NCBI GenBank assembly: GCA_947176285.1
Contig: CAMWQF010000040.1
Span: 1 to 13,706, forward strand
Length of the DNA stretch: 13,706 bases
Origin: an uncultured Porphyromonadaceae bacterium
GTDB lineage: Bacteria > Bacteroidota > Bacteroidia > Bacteroidales > Muribaculaceae
Direction: 5' to 3'
Numbering within the stretch: position 1 is the first letter of the stretch; each line of letters begins with the position of its first letter. Shown one piece after another: positions 1-6,793 of the stretch. Under the pieces are notes generated by a model. The model saw nothing but the letters and a program-made list of their open reading frames with translations. It was not told the origin of the DNA and ran no database searches. A program made the position numbers and the translations under genes.

Positions 1-36
1 ATAACAAAAAATAACGAAATATTAAGATATTTTTAC

Positions 37-44
37 TAATTTTG
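37..44 (+). promoter_or_regulatory. sigma-ABfr -7 element (spt promoter)
   Basis: TAATTTTG matches the Bacteroidetes -7 consensus TAnnTTTG exactly, 63 bases before the preferred spt start. Transcription would begin near position 50. I see no convincing TTTG at the -33 position, so the call rests on the -7 box and its location. Confidence 0.6.
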
Positions 45-107
45 CACTCCTAAGAGAAGTATATCCCAAGTAAGGGTGAGCCATGTATGGCTATAATATG
101 TAAAAAT

Positions 108-1295
108 ATGAAGAAACTACAGGAAAAGTTATCGCAATACGATGCCCCGCAGAAAGCAAAGGCTGCGGGTGTGTATCCTTATTTCCGTCCCATCTCAAGC
201 GAGCAAAACACAGAAGTGCTAATGAACGGCAAGAAGGTACTGATGTTCGGATCCAATTCCTACATGGGACTTACCAATCACCCGAAAGTGATTGAGGCTG
301 CAGTAGCAGCCACCAAGAAATATGGCACAGGAATGGCAGGAAGCCCATTTCTTAATGGAACGCTCGACATCCATAAGGAACTTGAGGCCCGTATTGCTGA
401 TTATGTTGGCAAAGACGATGCTATAGTATATTCAACAGGTTTCGGCACTAATCTTGGCGTTGTAAGCACACTCACCGGTAGGGAAGACTACGTGATTTGT
501 GACGAACAAGACCACGCATCAATCGTAGAAGGAAGACGCCTATCCTTCTCCCAGCCGCTTAAGTACAAGCACAACGACATGGAGTCGCTTGAAAACGTGC
601 TTAAGAAATGCAAGCCGGAAAGCATAAAACTTATTGTCACAGACAGCGTATTCTCTATGGAAGGTGATGTGGCAAAACTTCCGGAAATGGTAGATTTAGC
701 CAAGAAATATGATGCAAGCTTGATGGTGGATGAAGCTCATGGTATAGGTGTGTTCGGCGAAGGTGGACGAGGAGTTGTCAACCATTTCGGACTTACAAAA
801 GACGTAGACCTAATAATGGGCACATTCTCAAAGTCGTTTGCATCTCTCGGTGGATTCATCGCTACAGATAAAGAAATCACCAATTTCCTGCGCCACCACT
901 CAAGAAGCTACATCTTTACTGCTTCAATAACTCCGGCTTCTACCGCAGCTGCTCTTGCTGCTATGGACATTATGCTCAATGAGCCGGAAAGGCAGAAACA
1001 CCTTTGGGACATAACAAACTATGCCCTTGAGAACTTCCGCGCTATGGGATGTGAGATTGGACATACATCCACTCCTATTATTCCACTCTTCATACGTGAC
1101 GACTACAAGACTTTCAAAGTGACACGCGACCTTCTTGATGAAGGAGTATTCGTAAATCCGGTTGTTTCTCCGGCAGTGGCACCACAGGATACACTCATCC
1201 GCTATTCGCTGATGGCTACTCACACCAAAGAGCAAGTCACTCGCTCGCTTGAAGCAATACAGAAGGTATTCAAAAAGCACGAAATCATAAAGTGA
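108..1295 (+). CDS. spt: serine palmitoyltransferase (alpha-oxoamine synthase family)
   Basis: PLP enzyme of aminotransferase fold I. It is expected to condense L-serine with a long-chain acyl-CoA to 3-ketosphinganine, the first step of Bacteroidales sphingolipid synthesis, in the cytoplasm. Numbering from the ATG at 108 (395 aa), the PLP lysine is K242 in GTFSKS, the PLP-stacking histidine is H136 in DHASI, and the cofactor-binding D208 and H211 lie in VDEAHG. The motif KHNDMESLE is also typical of the family. An in-frame ATG at 87 would add MAIICKN. I prefer 108 because an A-rich stretch precedes it and homologues, as I remember them, begin near M-x-x-LQEKL. Its stop lies inside the tgt start (GTGA overlap), so the two are probably cotranscribed. 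The closest alternative is 2-amino-3-ketobutyrate CoA ligase, which has the same fold. Similarity to remembered Bacteroides Spt favours Spt. Confidence 0.88.
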   Translation: MKKLQEKLSQYDAPQKAKAAGVYPYFRPISSEQNTEVLMNGKKVLMFGSNSYMGLTNHPKVIEAAVAATKKYGTGMAGSPFLNGTLDIHKELEARIADYVGKDDAIVYSTGFGTNLGVVSTLTGREDYVICDEQDHASIVEGRRLSFSQPLKYKHNDMESLENVLKKCKPESIKLIVTDSVFSMEGDVAKLPEMVDLAKKYDASLMVDEAHGIGVFGEGGRGVVNHFGLTKDVDLIMGTFSKSFASLGGFIATDKEITNFLRHHSRSYIFTASITPASTAAALAAMDIMLNEPERQKHLWDITNYALENFRAMGCEIGHTSTPIIPLFIRDDYKTFKVTRDLLDEGVFVNPVVSPAVAPQDTLIRYSLMATHTKEQVTRSLEAIQKVFKKHEIIK

Positions 1296-2431
1296 GATCA
1301 CTCGAATTCACACTCGAACATACCTGCCCCGGCTCTCAAGCCAGGGCAGGCATTATTACTACCGCACACGGCATAATAAAGACACCTATTTTTATGCCGG
1401 TGGGTACGGTAGGAAGTGTCAAGGCCGTTCATCAACACGAACTTAGAGATGATATTAAGGCTCAAATCATCCTTGGCAACACCTACCATCTTTATCTTAG
1501 GCCGGGACTGGAAATTTTACGCCAAGCCGGTGGTCTTCACAAGTTTAATGGTTGGGAACTCCCTATTCTCACCGACTCAGGTGGATTTCAAGTTTTCTCG
1601 CTTTCAGGCAATCGAAAACTCACAGAAGAAGGGGCTCACTTCAGAAGCCACATCGACGGCAGCAAACATCTTTTCACTCCGGAAGGTGTAGTTGACATTC
1701 AGAGAGTGATCGGAGCCGACATTATGATGGCTCTTGACGAGTGTCCTCCCGGAGATTCCGACTATGAATATGCAAAAAAATCTCTTGGCCTGACTCATCG
1801 CTGGCTCAAAAGAGGATGGAATAGATATAACGAGACGGAAGGACTATATGGCTATCGGCAGACATTCTTTCCAATCGTTCAAGGATGCGTATATCCTGAT
1901 TTGCGTAAAGAATCCGCCAAATTTGTAGCCGACCTAGATGCAGACGGAAATGCAATTGGCGGTCTTGCAGTAGGAGAACCTACTGAAAAGATGTATGAGA
2001 TGATAGAAATCGTCAACGACATTCTTCCTTCCGACAAGCCTCGCTATCTTATGGGTGTGGGAACTCCGGCTAATATTCTTGAAGCCATCGACAGAGGGGT
2101 TGACATGATGGATTGCGTGATGCCGACTCGAAATGGTCGCAATGGAATGCTGTTCACCCGAAACGGTATAATGAACATGCGCAATAAGAAATGGGCAGAC
2201 GATTTCACACCCCTTGACCCGGGAGGTGCCACATATGTAGATGAAGTCTATTCTAAAGCATACGTACGCCATCTCTTCATTGCAAACGAACTCCTTGCCA
2301 TGCAAATTGCCAGCATCCACAATCTCGGTTTCTACCTGTGGCTTGTGGAAGAAGCAAGAAAGCATATCATAGCCGGTGATTTCCCTACTTGGAAAAGGGA
2401 TATGATACAAAGGGTGACATCAAGAATGTAA
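1292..2431 (+). CDS. tgt: tRNA-guanine transglycosylase
   Basis: Exchanges guanine 34 of GUN-anticodon tRNAs for a queuosine precursor (preQ1 or a salvaged base) by a ping-pong mechanism in the cytoplasm. The 379-aa length is normal. Visible motifs are DSGGFQVFSL at 95-104, with general base D95; GGLAVGE at 223-229; and DCVMPTRNGRNG at 274-285, whose D274 is the nucleophile by alignment with characterised bacterial enzymes. The family zinc ligand H343 (SIHNL) is present, but the CxCxxC that should precede YSKAY (320-324) is replaced by GGATYVDE, so three of the four usual zinc ligands are absent. The start is GTG, overlapping the spt stop as GTGA. This suggests coupled translation and explains the lack of a separate promoter. 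The assignment is secure; metal dependence is the open point. Confidence 0.96.
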   Translation: MRSLEFTLEHTCPGSQARAGIITTAHGIIKTPIFMPVGTVGSVKAVHQHELRDDIKAQIILGNTYHLYLRPGLEILRQAGGLHKFNGWELPILTDSGGFQVFSLSGNRKLTEEGAHFRSHIDGSKHLFTPEGVVDIQRVIGADIMMALDECPPGDSDYEYAKKSLGLTHRWLKRGWNRYNETEGLYGYRQTFFPIVQGCVYPDLRKESAKFVADLDADGNAIGGLAVGEPTEKMYEMIEIVNDILPSDKPRYLMGVGTPANILEAIDRGVDMMDCVMPTRNGRNGMLFTRNGIMNMRNKKWADDFTPLDPGGATYVDEVYSKAYVRHLFIANELLAMQIASIHNLGFYLWLVEEARKHIIAGDFPTWKRDMIQRVTSRM

Positions 2432-2469
2432 CTATTGAGCAAACCAAACAGTCAAATATTTAAAATTCA

Positions 2470-3750
2470 GTGGATCTAGAAAATAAGGATTTGCAAGAGG
2501 ATAAATTATCTCAAGAAGATAGACTTTCTATTGAAGAAGATGTCCTTCTTTCGGATATCTCCTCTGATGACATGCCATTTTCTAAAGAATCAGAAAATAC
2601 TGACATGGCTGTTGAATCTTTGCAACCTTCAAAAAAGAAAAGAAAAAAGTTGCATTTCCATTTCCGTAATCCACTTCCCATCATCGACAGATATATCCTC
2701 GGAAAATTTCTTGGCACTTATTTTCTTGCCACAGCATTGCTTCTGCTTGTGATCGCAATGTTTGACGTCACTGAAAAACTAGATGCCTTCTTAACAGCCC
2801 CAATAAAAGAGACACTGTTTGATTACTTTGCCTCCTTCCTCCCCTATTTTGCCAATCAACTCTCACCTCTTTTTGTGTTCATATCGGTGATTTTCTTCAC
2901 CACTAAACTCGCCGACAACTCTGAGATCATTGCGATGCTTTCAAGCGGCATCACATTCCATCGTCTCTTGCGTCCTTATATGATTGGCGCAGCAATTATA
3001 GCCGCCCTAACATTTGCTTTGTCAAACTACATAATACCTCCTACTAACGTCAACCGAATTGCCTACACTAACAAATATGTGAAAAACAGAGCAGTCGAGT
3101 ACGGATCTAATATACAACTGATGGTAAGGCCTGATGTAGTGGCATACATTGGAAGATTTGACAATACAACCAAACGAGGTTATCGATTTTCCTTAGATCA
3201 GTTTAAGGGAAAGGCTCTTGTGTCGCGTCTTACTGCCTCATCTGTAGAATATGATTCCACAAAGATGTATCATTGGAAACTAAACGACTATATGATACGC
3301 AATTTCGACGGGATGAACGAAAGCATCACAAAAGGCAATACTATAGACAGCATTATTCCAATTGAGCCTAAAGATTTCTTGATTTCAGCCAATGACCAGG
3401 AGACACTCACCACACCTCAACTTTCGGATTATATCAAGAAGCAAAGGATGAGAGGAGTGGCTAACATCAAAAATTTTGAAATAGAAAAAGAAAAAAGGCT
3501 TGCCGAGACTGCTGCCGCCTTTATCCTTACCCTTATAGGAATGTCACTTTCATCTAAAAAGGTAAAAGGGGGAATGGGATTAAATATAGGAATCGGATTA
3601 GCTTTGAGTTTCAGTTACATCCTATTCAGCACTATTACATCATCATTTGCAATTAATGGATACACATCCCCTGCTGTAGCGATGCAAATTCCAAACATCG
3701 TATATCTCATTATTGGCATCATACTCTATCGAAGGACTTCAAAATTCTAA
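2470..3750 (+). CDS. LptF/LptG (YjgP/YjgQ) family permease with N-terminal extension
   Basis: Inner-membrane permease of the LptB2FG type, which extracts lipopolysaccharide from the inner membrane and passes it to the periplasmic bridge. The layout fits the family: three membrane segments near 77-98, 122-146 and 167-190, a periplasmic beta-jellyroll region around 200-310, then three more segments near 345-361, 368-392 and 404-420. IDRYILGKFLGTY (72-84) is a typical family opening. About 65 residues precede it: an acidic, serine-rich stretch, then the basic patch KKKRKK (55-60). The GTG at 2470 gives this full form. In-frame ATGs at 2572 and 2605 would shorten but not remove the extension. The gene lies 38 bases after tgt with no promoter seen between. 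LptF and LptG cannot be told apart here, and the cargo is inferred from family. Confidence 0.85.
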   Translation: MDLENKDLQEDKLSQEDRLSIEEDVLLSDISSDDMPFSKESENTDMAVESLQPSKKKRKKLHFHFRNPLPIIDRYILGKFLGTYFLATALLLLVIAMFDVTEKLDAFLTAPIKETLFDYFASFLPYFANQLSPLFVFISVIFFTTKLADNSEIIAMLSSGITFHRLLRPYMIGAAIIAALTFALSNYIIPPTNVNRIAYTNKYVKNRAVEYGSNIQLMVRPDVVAYIGRFDNTTKRGYRFSLDQFKGKALVSRLTASSVEYDSTKMYHWKLNDYMIRNFDGMNESITKGNTIDSIIPIEPKDFLISANDQETLTTPQLSDYIKKQRMRGVANIKNFEIEKEKRLAETAAAFILTLIGMSLSSKKVKGGMGLNIGIGLALSFSYILFSTITSSFAINGYTSPAVAMQIPNIVYLIIGIILYRRTSKF

Positions 3751-3829
3751 GGATTCCTTATAGTTTTCATCAAACAATATTAAATTGCACCTTATTGTCA
3801 TAAAAAGAGTGATTTCTATATATTTTCAT

Positions 3830-3860
3830 TTTGTTTATAAGGATTATTTTTGTAATTTTG
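3830..3860 (+). promoter_or_regulatory. strong Bacteroidetes promoter of the acyltransferase operon
   Basis: A -33 box TTTG (3830-3833) and a -7 box TAATTTTG (3853-3860) are separated by 19 bases, which matches the published sigma-ABfr arrangement. The predicted start near 3866 leaves a leader of roughly 90 bases before the acyltransferase. This is the best promoter match in the window. Confidence 0.75.
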
Positions 3861-3867
3861 CATATTA

Positions 3868-3883
3868 GGAGAAAAACATCTCC
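3868..3883 (+). promoter_or_regulatory. 5'-end hairpin in the acyltransferase leader
   Basis: GGAGA (3868-3872) and TCTCC (3879-3883) form a 5-bp stem with loop AAAACA. It sits immediately after the predicted transcription start. A hairpin here could protect the 5' end of the mRNA; that role is inferred from position alone. Confidence 0.35.
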
Positions 3884-3954
3884 ATTGCAGAATAAATAAA
3901 ACTGATATATAAGCGGACTTTTACCGGTCTACCCAAAATATAAGAAATGTTGAG

Positions 3955-5130
3955 ATGACAAACAAGGATTTCGATTTCAGCGATATAGCACCTCATGATG
4001 ATTCAGTATTCCGTAAGATTCTGGACAAACTCGTTGTTGACCCGGGTTTTCTGCATGCTGTTTCTTATGTTATGCCTAAAGAAGACATCCCTGCTCTTCT
4101 TGATGAATTAAAGAGAATAGACAACCGACATGATTTCCAGCATAAAATCATGTTCCCATTCCTTGAGATGCTTGGAAAGACCACAACCTCCGGCATCACA
4201 TTGGGAGGCACAAAATATTTCAATCCAGCTCTAAACTATACTTTTATCACCAACCATCGGGACATAGTGCTGGATGCTTCATTCCTTAATCTCACTTTCC
4301 TGCGCAGAGGATGGCCCACCTCCGAAGTGGCTATCGGCAACAACCTTCTCGTCTTTGATTGGATTTCTGATCTGGTGCGTCTCAACAATAGTTTCATCGT
4401 AAAGCGTAACACCGGACTTCGCGAAGGTCTTGAAGCAGCAAAAAAACTATCATCCTACATCCATTATGCGATAATGGAGAAGCATGAATCTGTATGGATC
4501 GCCCAGCGTGAAGGGCGTGCTAAAGATTCAAGCGACCACACTCAGGAATCGCTCGTCAAGATGCTATCTATGGGAGGAGAAGGCACTTTCATGAATAAAA
4601 TCAAGGAAATCAATCTGATGCCGGTATCAATAAGTTATGAATTTGATCCTAATGATTATCTGAAAGTAAAGGAATTCCTTCTTCGAAGAAGAAATCCTGA
4701 TTTTAAAAAGTCTCAAAGAGACGATTTATTCTCTATGGAAATTGGTCTGCTTCAATTTAAGGGGAAGGTACATTTCCAACTTACTCCTCGCATTAATGTC
4801 AGAATCGATGAAATTGGAGAGTTTAAAGACACCAACAGAGCAGCAAAATATGTTTGCGCTCTTATTGATTCTGCCATTCACAGGGGTTATGAGATTTTCC
4901 CTATCAACTATGTGGCATACGACACACTTCATTCTTCCGAACGATTTGCTCATAAATATACAGAAGAAGAGAAAAAGGAATGTCTTGAATATTTCGATAA
5001 GCAACTCACTAAGATAGATGTGGAGAACATTACTGATGAAGAGCAGTCATTCATGAAGGAAATGATACTAATCATGTATGCCAACCCCCTTAAAAACAAA
5101 TTAAAATCAATATTAGGAGGATTTGAGTGA
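3955..5130 (+). CDS. glycerolipid acyltransferase, PlsB/PlsC-like (AGPAT/GPAT superfamily)
   Basis: Probably a cytoplasmic or membrane-surface acyltransferase that esterifies a glycerol-phosphate-type acceptor. Four family blocks appear in order: block I FITNHRDIVLD (97-107), with the catalytic H101; block II FIVKR (147-151); block III WIAQREGRAKD (181-191); and block IV MPVSISYE (222-229). Blocks III and IV resemble PlsB more than the FPEGTRS form of PlsC. In block I, D107 is six residues after the histidine instead of the usual five (HX4D), unless D103 serves. At 391 aa it is longer than typical PlsC (about 240) and much shorter than E. coli PlsB (about 800). I see no membrane segment. It heads an operon with its own promoter, and its end overlaps the phosphoesterase start. 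I recall close Bacteroides homologues annotated only as acyltransferases. Acceptor and acyl donor are unknown. Confidence 0.75.
   Translation: MTNKDFDFSDIAPHDDSVFRKILDKLVVDPGFLHAVSYVMPKEDIPALLDELKRIDNRHDFQHKIMFPFLEMLGKTTTSGITLGGTKYFNPALNYTFITNHRDIVLDASFLNLTFLRRGWPTSEVAIGNNLLVFDWISDLVRLNNSFIVKRNTGLREGLEAAKKLSSYIHYAIMEKHESVWIAQREGRAKDSSDHTQESLVKMLSMGGEGTFMNKIKEINLMPVSISYEFDPNDYLKVKEFLLRRRNPDFKKSQRDDLFSMEIGLLQFKGKVHFQLTPRINVRIDEIGEFKDTNRAAKYVCALIDSAIHRGYEIFPINYVAYDTLHSSERFAHKYTEEEKKECLEYFDKQLTKIDVENITDEEQSFMKEMILIMYANPLKNKLKSILGGFE
5115..5120 (+). promoter_or_regulatory. Shine-Dalgarno-like AGGAGG before the phosphoesterase
   Basis: AGGAGG lies 9 bases before the ATG at 5130 (6 before the alternative GTG at 5127), inside the last codons of the acyltransferase. 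Such a strong match is unusual in Bacteroidota. It is compatible with coupled translation but may simply follow from the Gly-Gly codons. Confidence 0.4.
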
Positions 5131-6416
5131 TGAGACTTCCATTAGCAGCCATAATAACATTATTTGTAGTCAGTATACTGACTGACTTCTATATCTGGAC
5201 AGATATCCGTCAAGGAAAATCCAGAAACAGGTGGGTATGGAGTAATATATATGCAATTTCTTCACTAATTCTTTGGATTTTCTTAGGAGTGACTGTGGCT
5301 CTCCCCCGTCGCGGACTTGATGGAGGCATATATTCCATAATGTGGATGCTCACATCTTATCTTAGCATCTACATTCCCAAAATCATCTACTGCATATTTT
5401 CGATATTAGGCAGAATTCCTCTTATTTTTAGAGGAAAAAGATGGATATGGCTCAACTATTTAGGAGGGATCATCGGAATTATTGGTTTTGCTTTGATTTG
5501 GCATGGCATTCTTTATACCCGCACTCATCCACAACACGTCAATTTGACAGTAAAGTCTGATCGCCTTCCTGACGTTTTCGATGGATATCGTATTGTGCAG
5601 ATATCCGACCTTCATTTAGGCACTTGGGGCAACCAGACAACATACCTCTCCGAACTGGTCACGACTATCAACAATATGAAACCGGACCTAATTGTGTTCA
5701 CCGGAGATCTTGTTAACCAGAAAGCAAGTGAAATAATCCCATTCGAAAAAATTCTTTCTCGTCTCGAAGCAGAAGATGGCGTATATTCAATTCTCGGGAA
5801 TCATGACTACGGTGATTATGTAGATTGGCCCTCAAAAGCAGCCAAGGAAGAAAATCTGGAACTTCTAAAAAAATATCAAATGGATGCCGGATGGAAAATG
5901 CTTAATAATGACCATGAATTTATAGTTAGGACCAAGGGACAAAAAAGTGATTCCATAGCTATTATCGGTGTAGAAAATTGGGGAGAGCCACCATTTGGTC
6001 AATACGGAGACATTTCAAAAGCATATCCGGCAGAAAATGGAAGAAGCGTAAAAGATAATAAATTCAAAATTCTTCTTACTCACAATCCCGAGCATTGGGT
6101 GCGTCAAATTAGGAAAAACACTAACATTGACTTAAGTCTTTCCGGACATACACATGCCTGGCAGATGAGCATTGATCTCTTCGGCAAAAGATATTCACCT
6201 TCATCTTTTAGATATCCCACATGGGGAGGCTTCTATACTGAAGATGGAATAGGACAAATTGAAGATTTCGGAAATCCCGTCACTACCGGAGGTCTCGAAC
6301 GCAGTTTAGACCACCCCTCTCTTTATGTCAATATTGGAGCGGGAGAAGTAGGAATGCCATTCCGTATACTTGATAGTAATCCGGAAATTACATTAATCAC
6401 TCTGAAAAAGAAATGA
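5130..6416 (+). CDS. membrane-anchored calcineurin-like metallophosphoesterase
   Basis: Membrane protein with a dinuclear-metal phosphoesterase domain that hydrolyses a phosphoester or pyrophosphate; the substrate is unknown. Numbering from the ATG at 5130 (428 aa), four hydrophobic segments lie near 2-24, 40-58, 66-91 and 107-128. The catalytic domain follows with every family motif: DLHLG (D160, H162), GDLVN (D193), GNHD (N224, H225), LLTHNP (H318) and GHTHAW (H340, H342). This is the YaeI/YkuE-like layout. A GTG at 5127 would add one residue; the ATG fits the TGATG stop-start junction with the acyltransferase. It overlaps the HPPK-like gene by ATGA. The neighbour suggests a lipid substrate. 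Chlamydial LpxG is a membrane phosphoesterase of this superfamily, but nothing here shows that activity. Confidence 0.85.
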   Translation: MRLPLAAIITLFVVSILTDFYIWTDIRQGKSRNRWVWSNIYAISSLILWIFLGVTVALPRRGLDGGIYSIMWMLTSYLSIYIPKIIYCIFSILGRIPLIFRGKRWIWLNYLGGIIGIIGFALIWHGILYTRTHPQHVNLTVKSDRLPDVFDGYRIVQISDLHLGTWGNQTTYLSELVTTINNMKPDLIVFTGDLVNQKASEIIPFEKILSRLEAEDGVYSILGNHDYGDYVDWPSKAAKEENLELLKKYQMDAGWKMLNNDHEFIVRTKGQKSDSIAIIGVENWGEPPFGQYGDISKAYPAENGRSVKDNKFKILLTHNPEHWVRQIRKNTNIDLSLSGHTHAWQMSIDLFGKRYSPSSFRYPTWGGFYTEDGIGQIEDFGNPVTTGGLERSLDHPSLYVNIGAGEVGMPFRILDSNPEITLITLKKK

Positions 6417-6793
6417 CAACGGAAAAAGCCGTACCGGTTGTTTTTTCAATAGGCTCCAACTGTGGCGACAGGCTTTCAAATGTACAGATTGGCATCAATT
6501 GGTTGTCTACAATAGTATACGATTTTAAAAGTTCACATATTTATGCCACGCCAGACTGTCACGGAGGCTATCGAGAATATATGAACGCCGTAGTCAAGGG
6601 CATAACCACCCTTTCGCCTGAGCATATTGAAAAGATAAGCAAGGAGTTTGAAATAGCAAACGGCAGAGATTGCATAGCAAGAGCAGCAGGAGATGTTCCA
6701 TTAGACATCGACTTGGTGATATACGAAGACGTGATCCTGCGTCCTAAAGACTACGCTCGAGAATTCTTTAAAATTGGCTATGAATCTATATAG
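6413..6793 (+). CDS. folK: short, divergent HPPK (FolK)-like protein
   Basis: Resembles 6-hydroxymethyl-7,8-dihydropterin pyrophosphokinase of folate synthesis. Family landmarks are GSNCGDR (14-20), YATP (44-47), YMNAVV with the pterin-contacting Asn (56-61), LSPE (67-70), R85 matching E. coli R82, and the two magnesium aspartates D98 and D100 in LDIDL. Against this, the protein has 126 aa versus about 160. The WGPRT segment before the aspartates is replaced by AGDVP, so the equivalents of W89 and R92 are Ala and Val. The segment carrying H115 is shortened and has no obvious His. Activity is therefore uncertain; this may be a Bacteroidales subtype with a changed role. It overlaps the phosphoesterase by ATGA. 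Its end overlaps the opposing ATP-grasp gene by 16 bases. Confidence 0.7.
   Translation: MTTEKAVPVVFSIGSNCGDRLSNVQIGINWLSTIVYDFKSSHIYATPDCHGGYREYMNAVVKGITTLSPEHIEKISKEFEIANGRDCIARAAGDVPLDIDLVIYEDVILRPKDYAREFFKIGYESI

Noticed and set aside
924..1301. 125-codon minus-strand ORF opposite the end of spt
   Set aside because: Antisense shadow of spt with a Cys- and Ser-rich, unstructured-looking translation and no regulatory signals.
1934..2410. 158-codon minus-strand ORF opposite tgt
   Set aside because: It lies wholly inside a secure gene, resembles no protein I know, has no promoter, and its sequence is explained by the tgt codons on the other strand.
3774..3798. ACAATA/TATTGT inverted repeat after the LptF/G-type gene
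   Set aside because: Six AT-only pairs with a 13-base loop and no U-tract are too weak to call a terminator.
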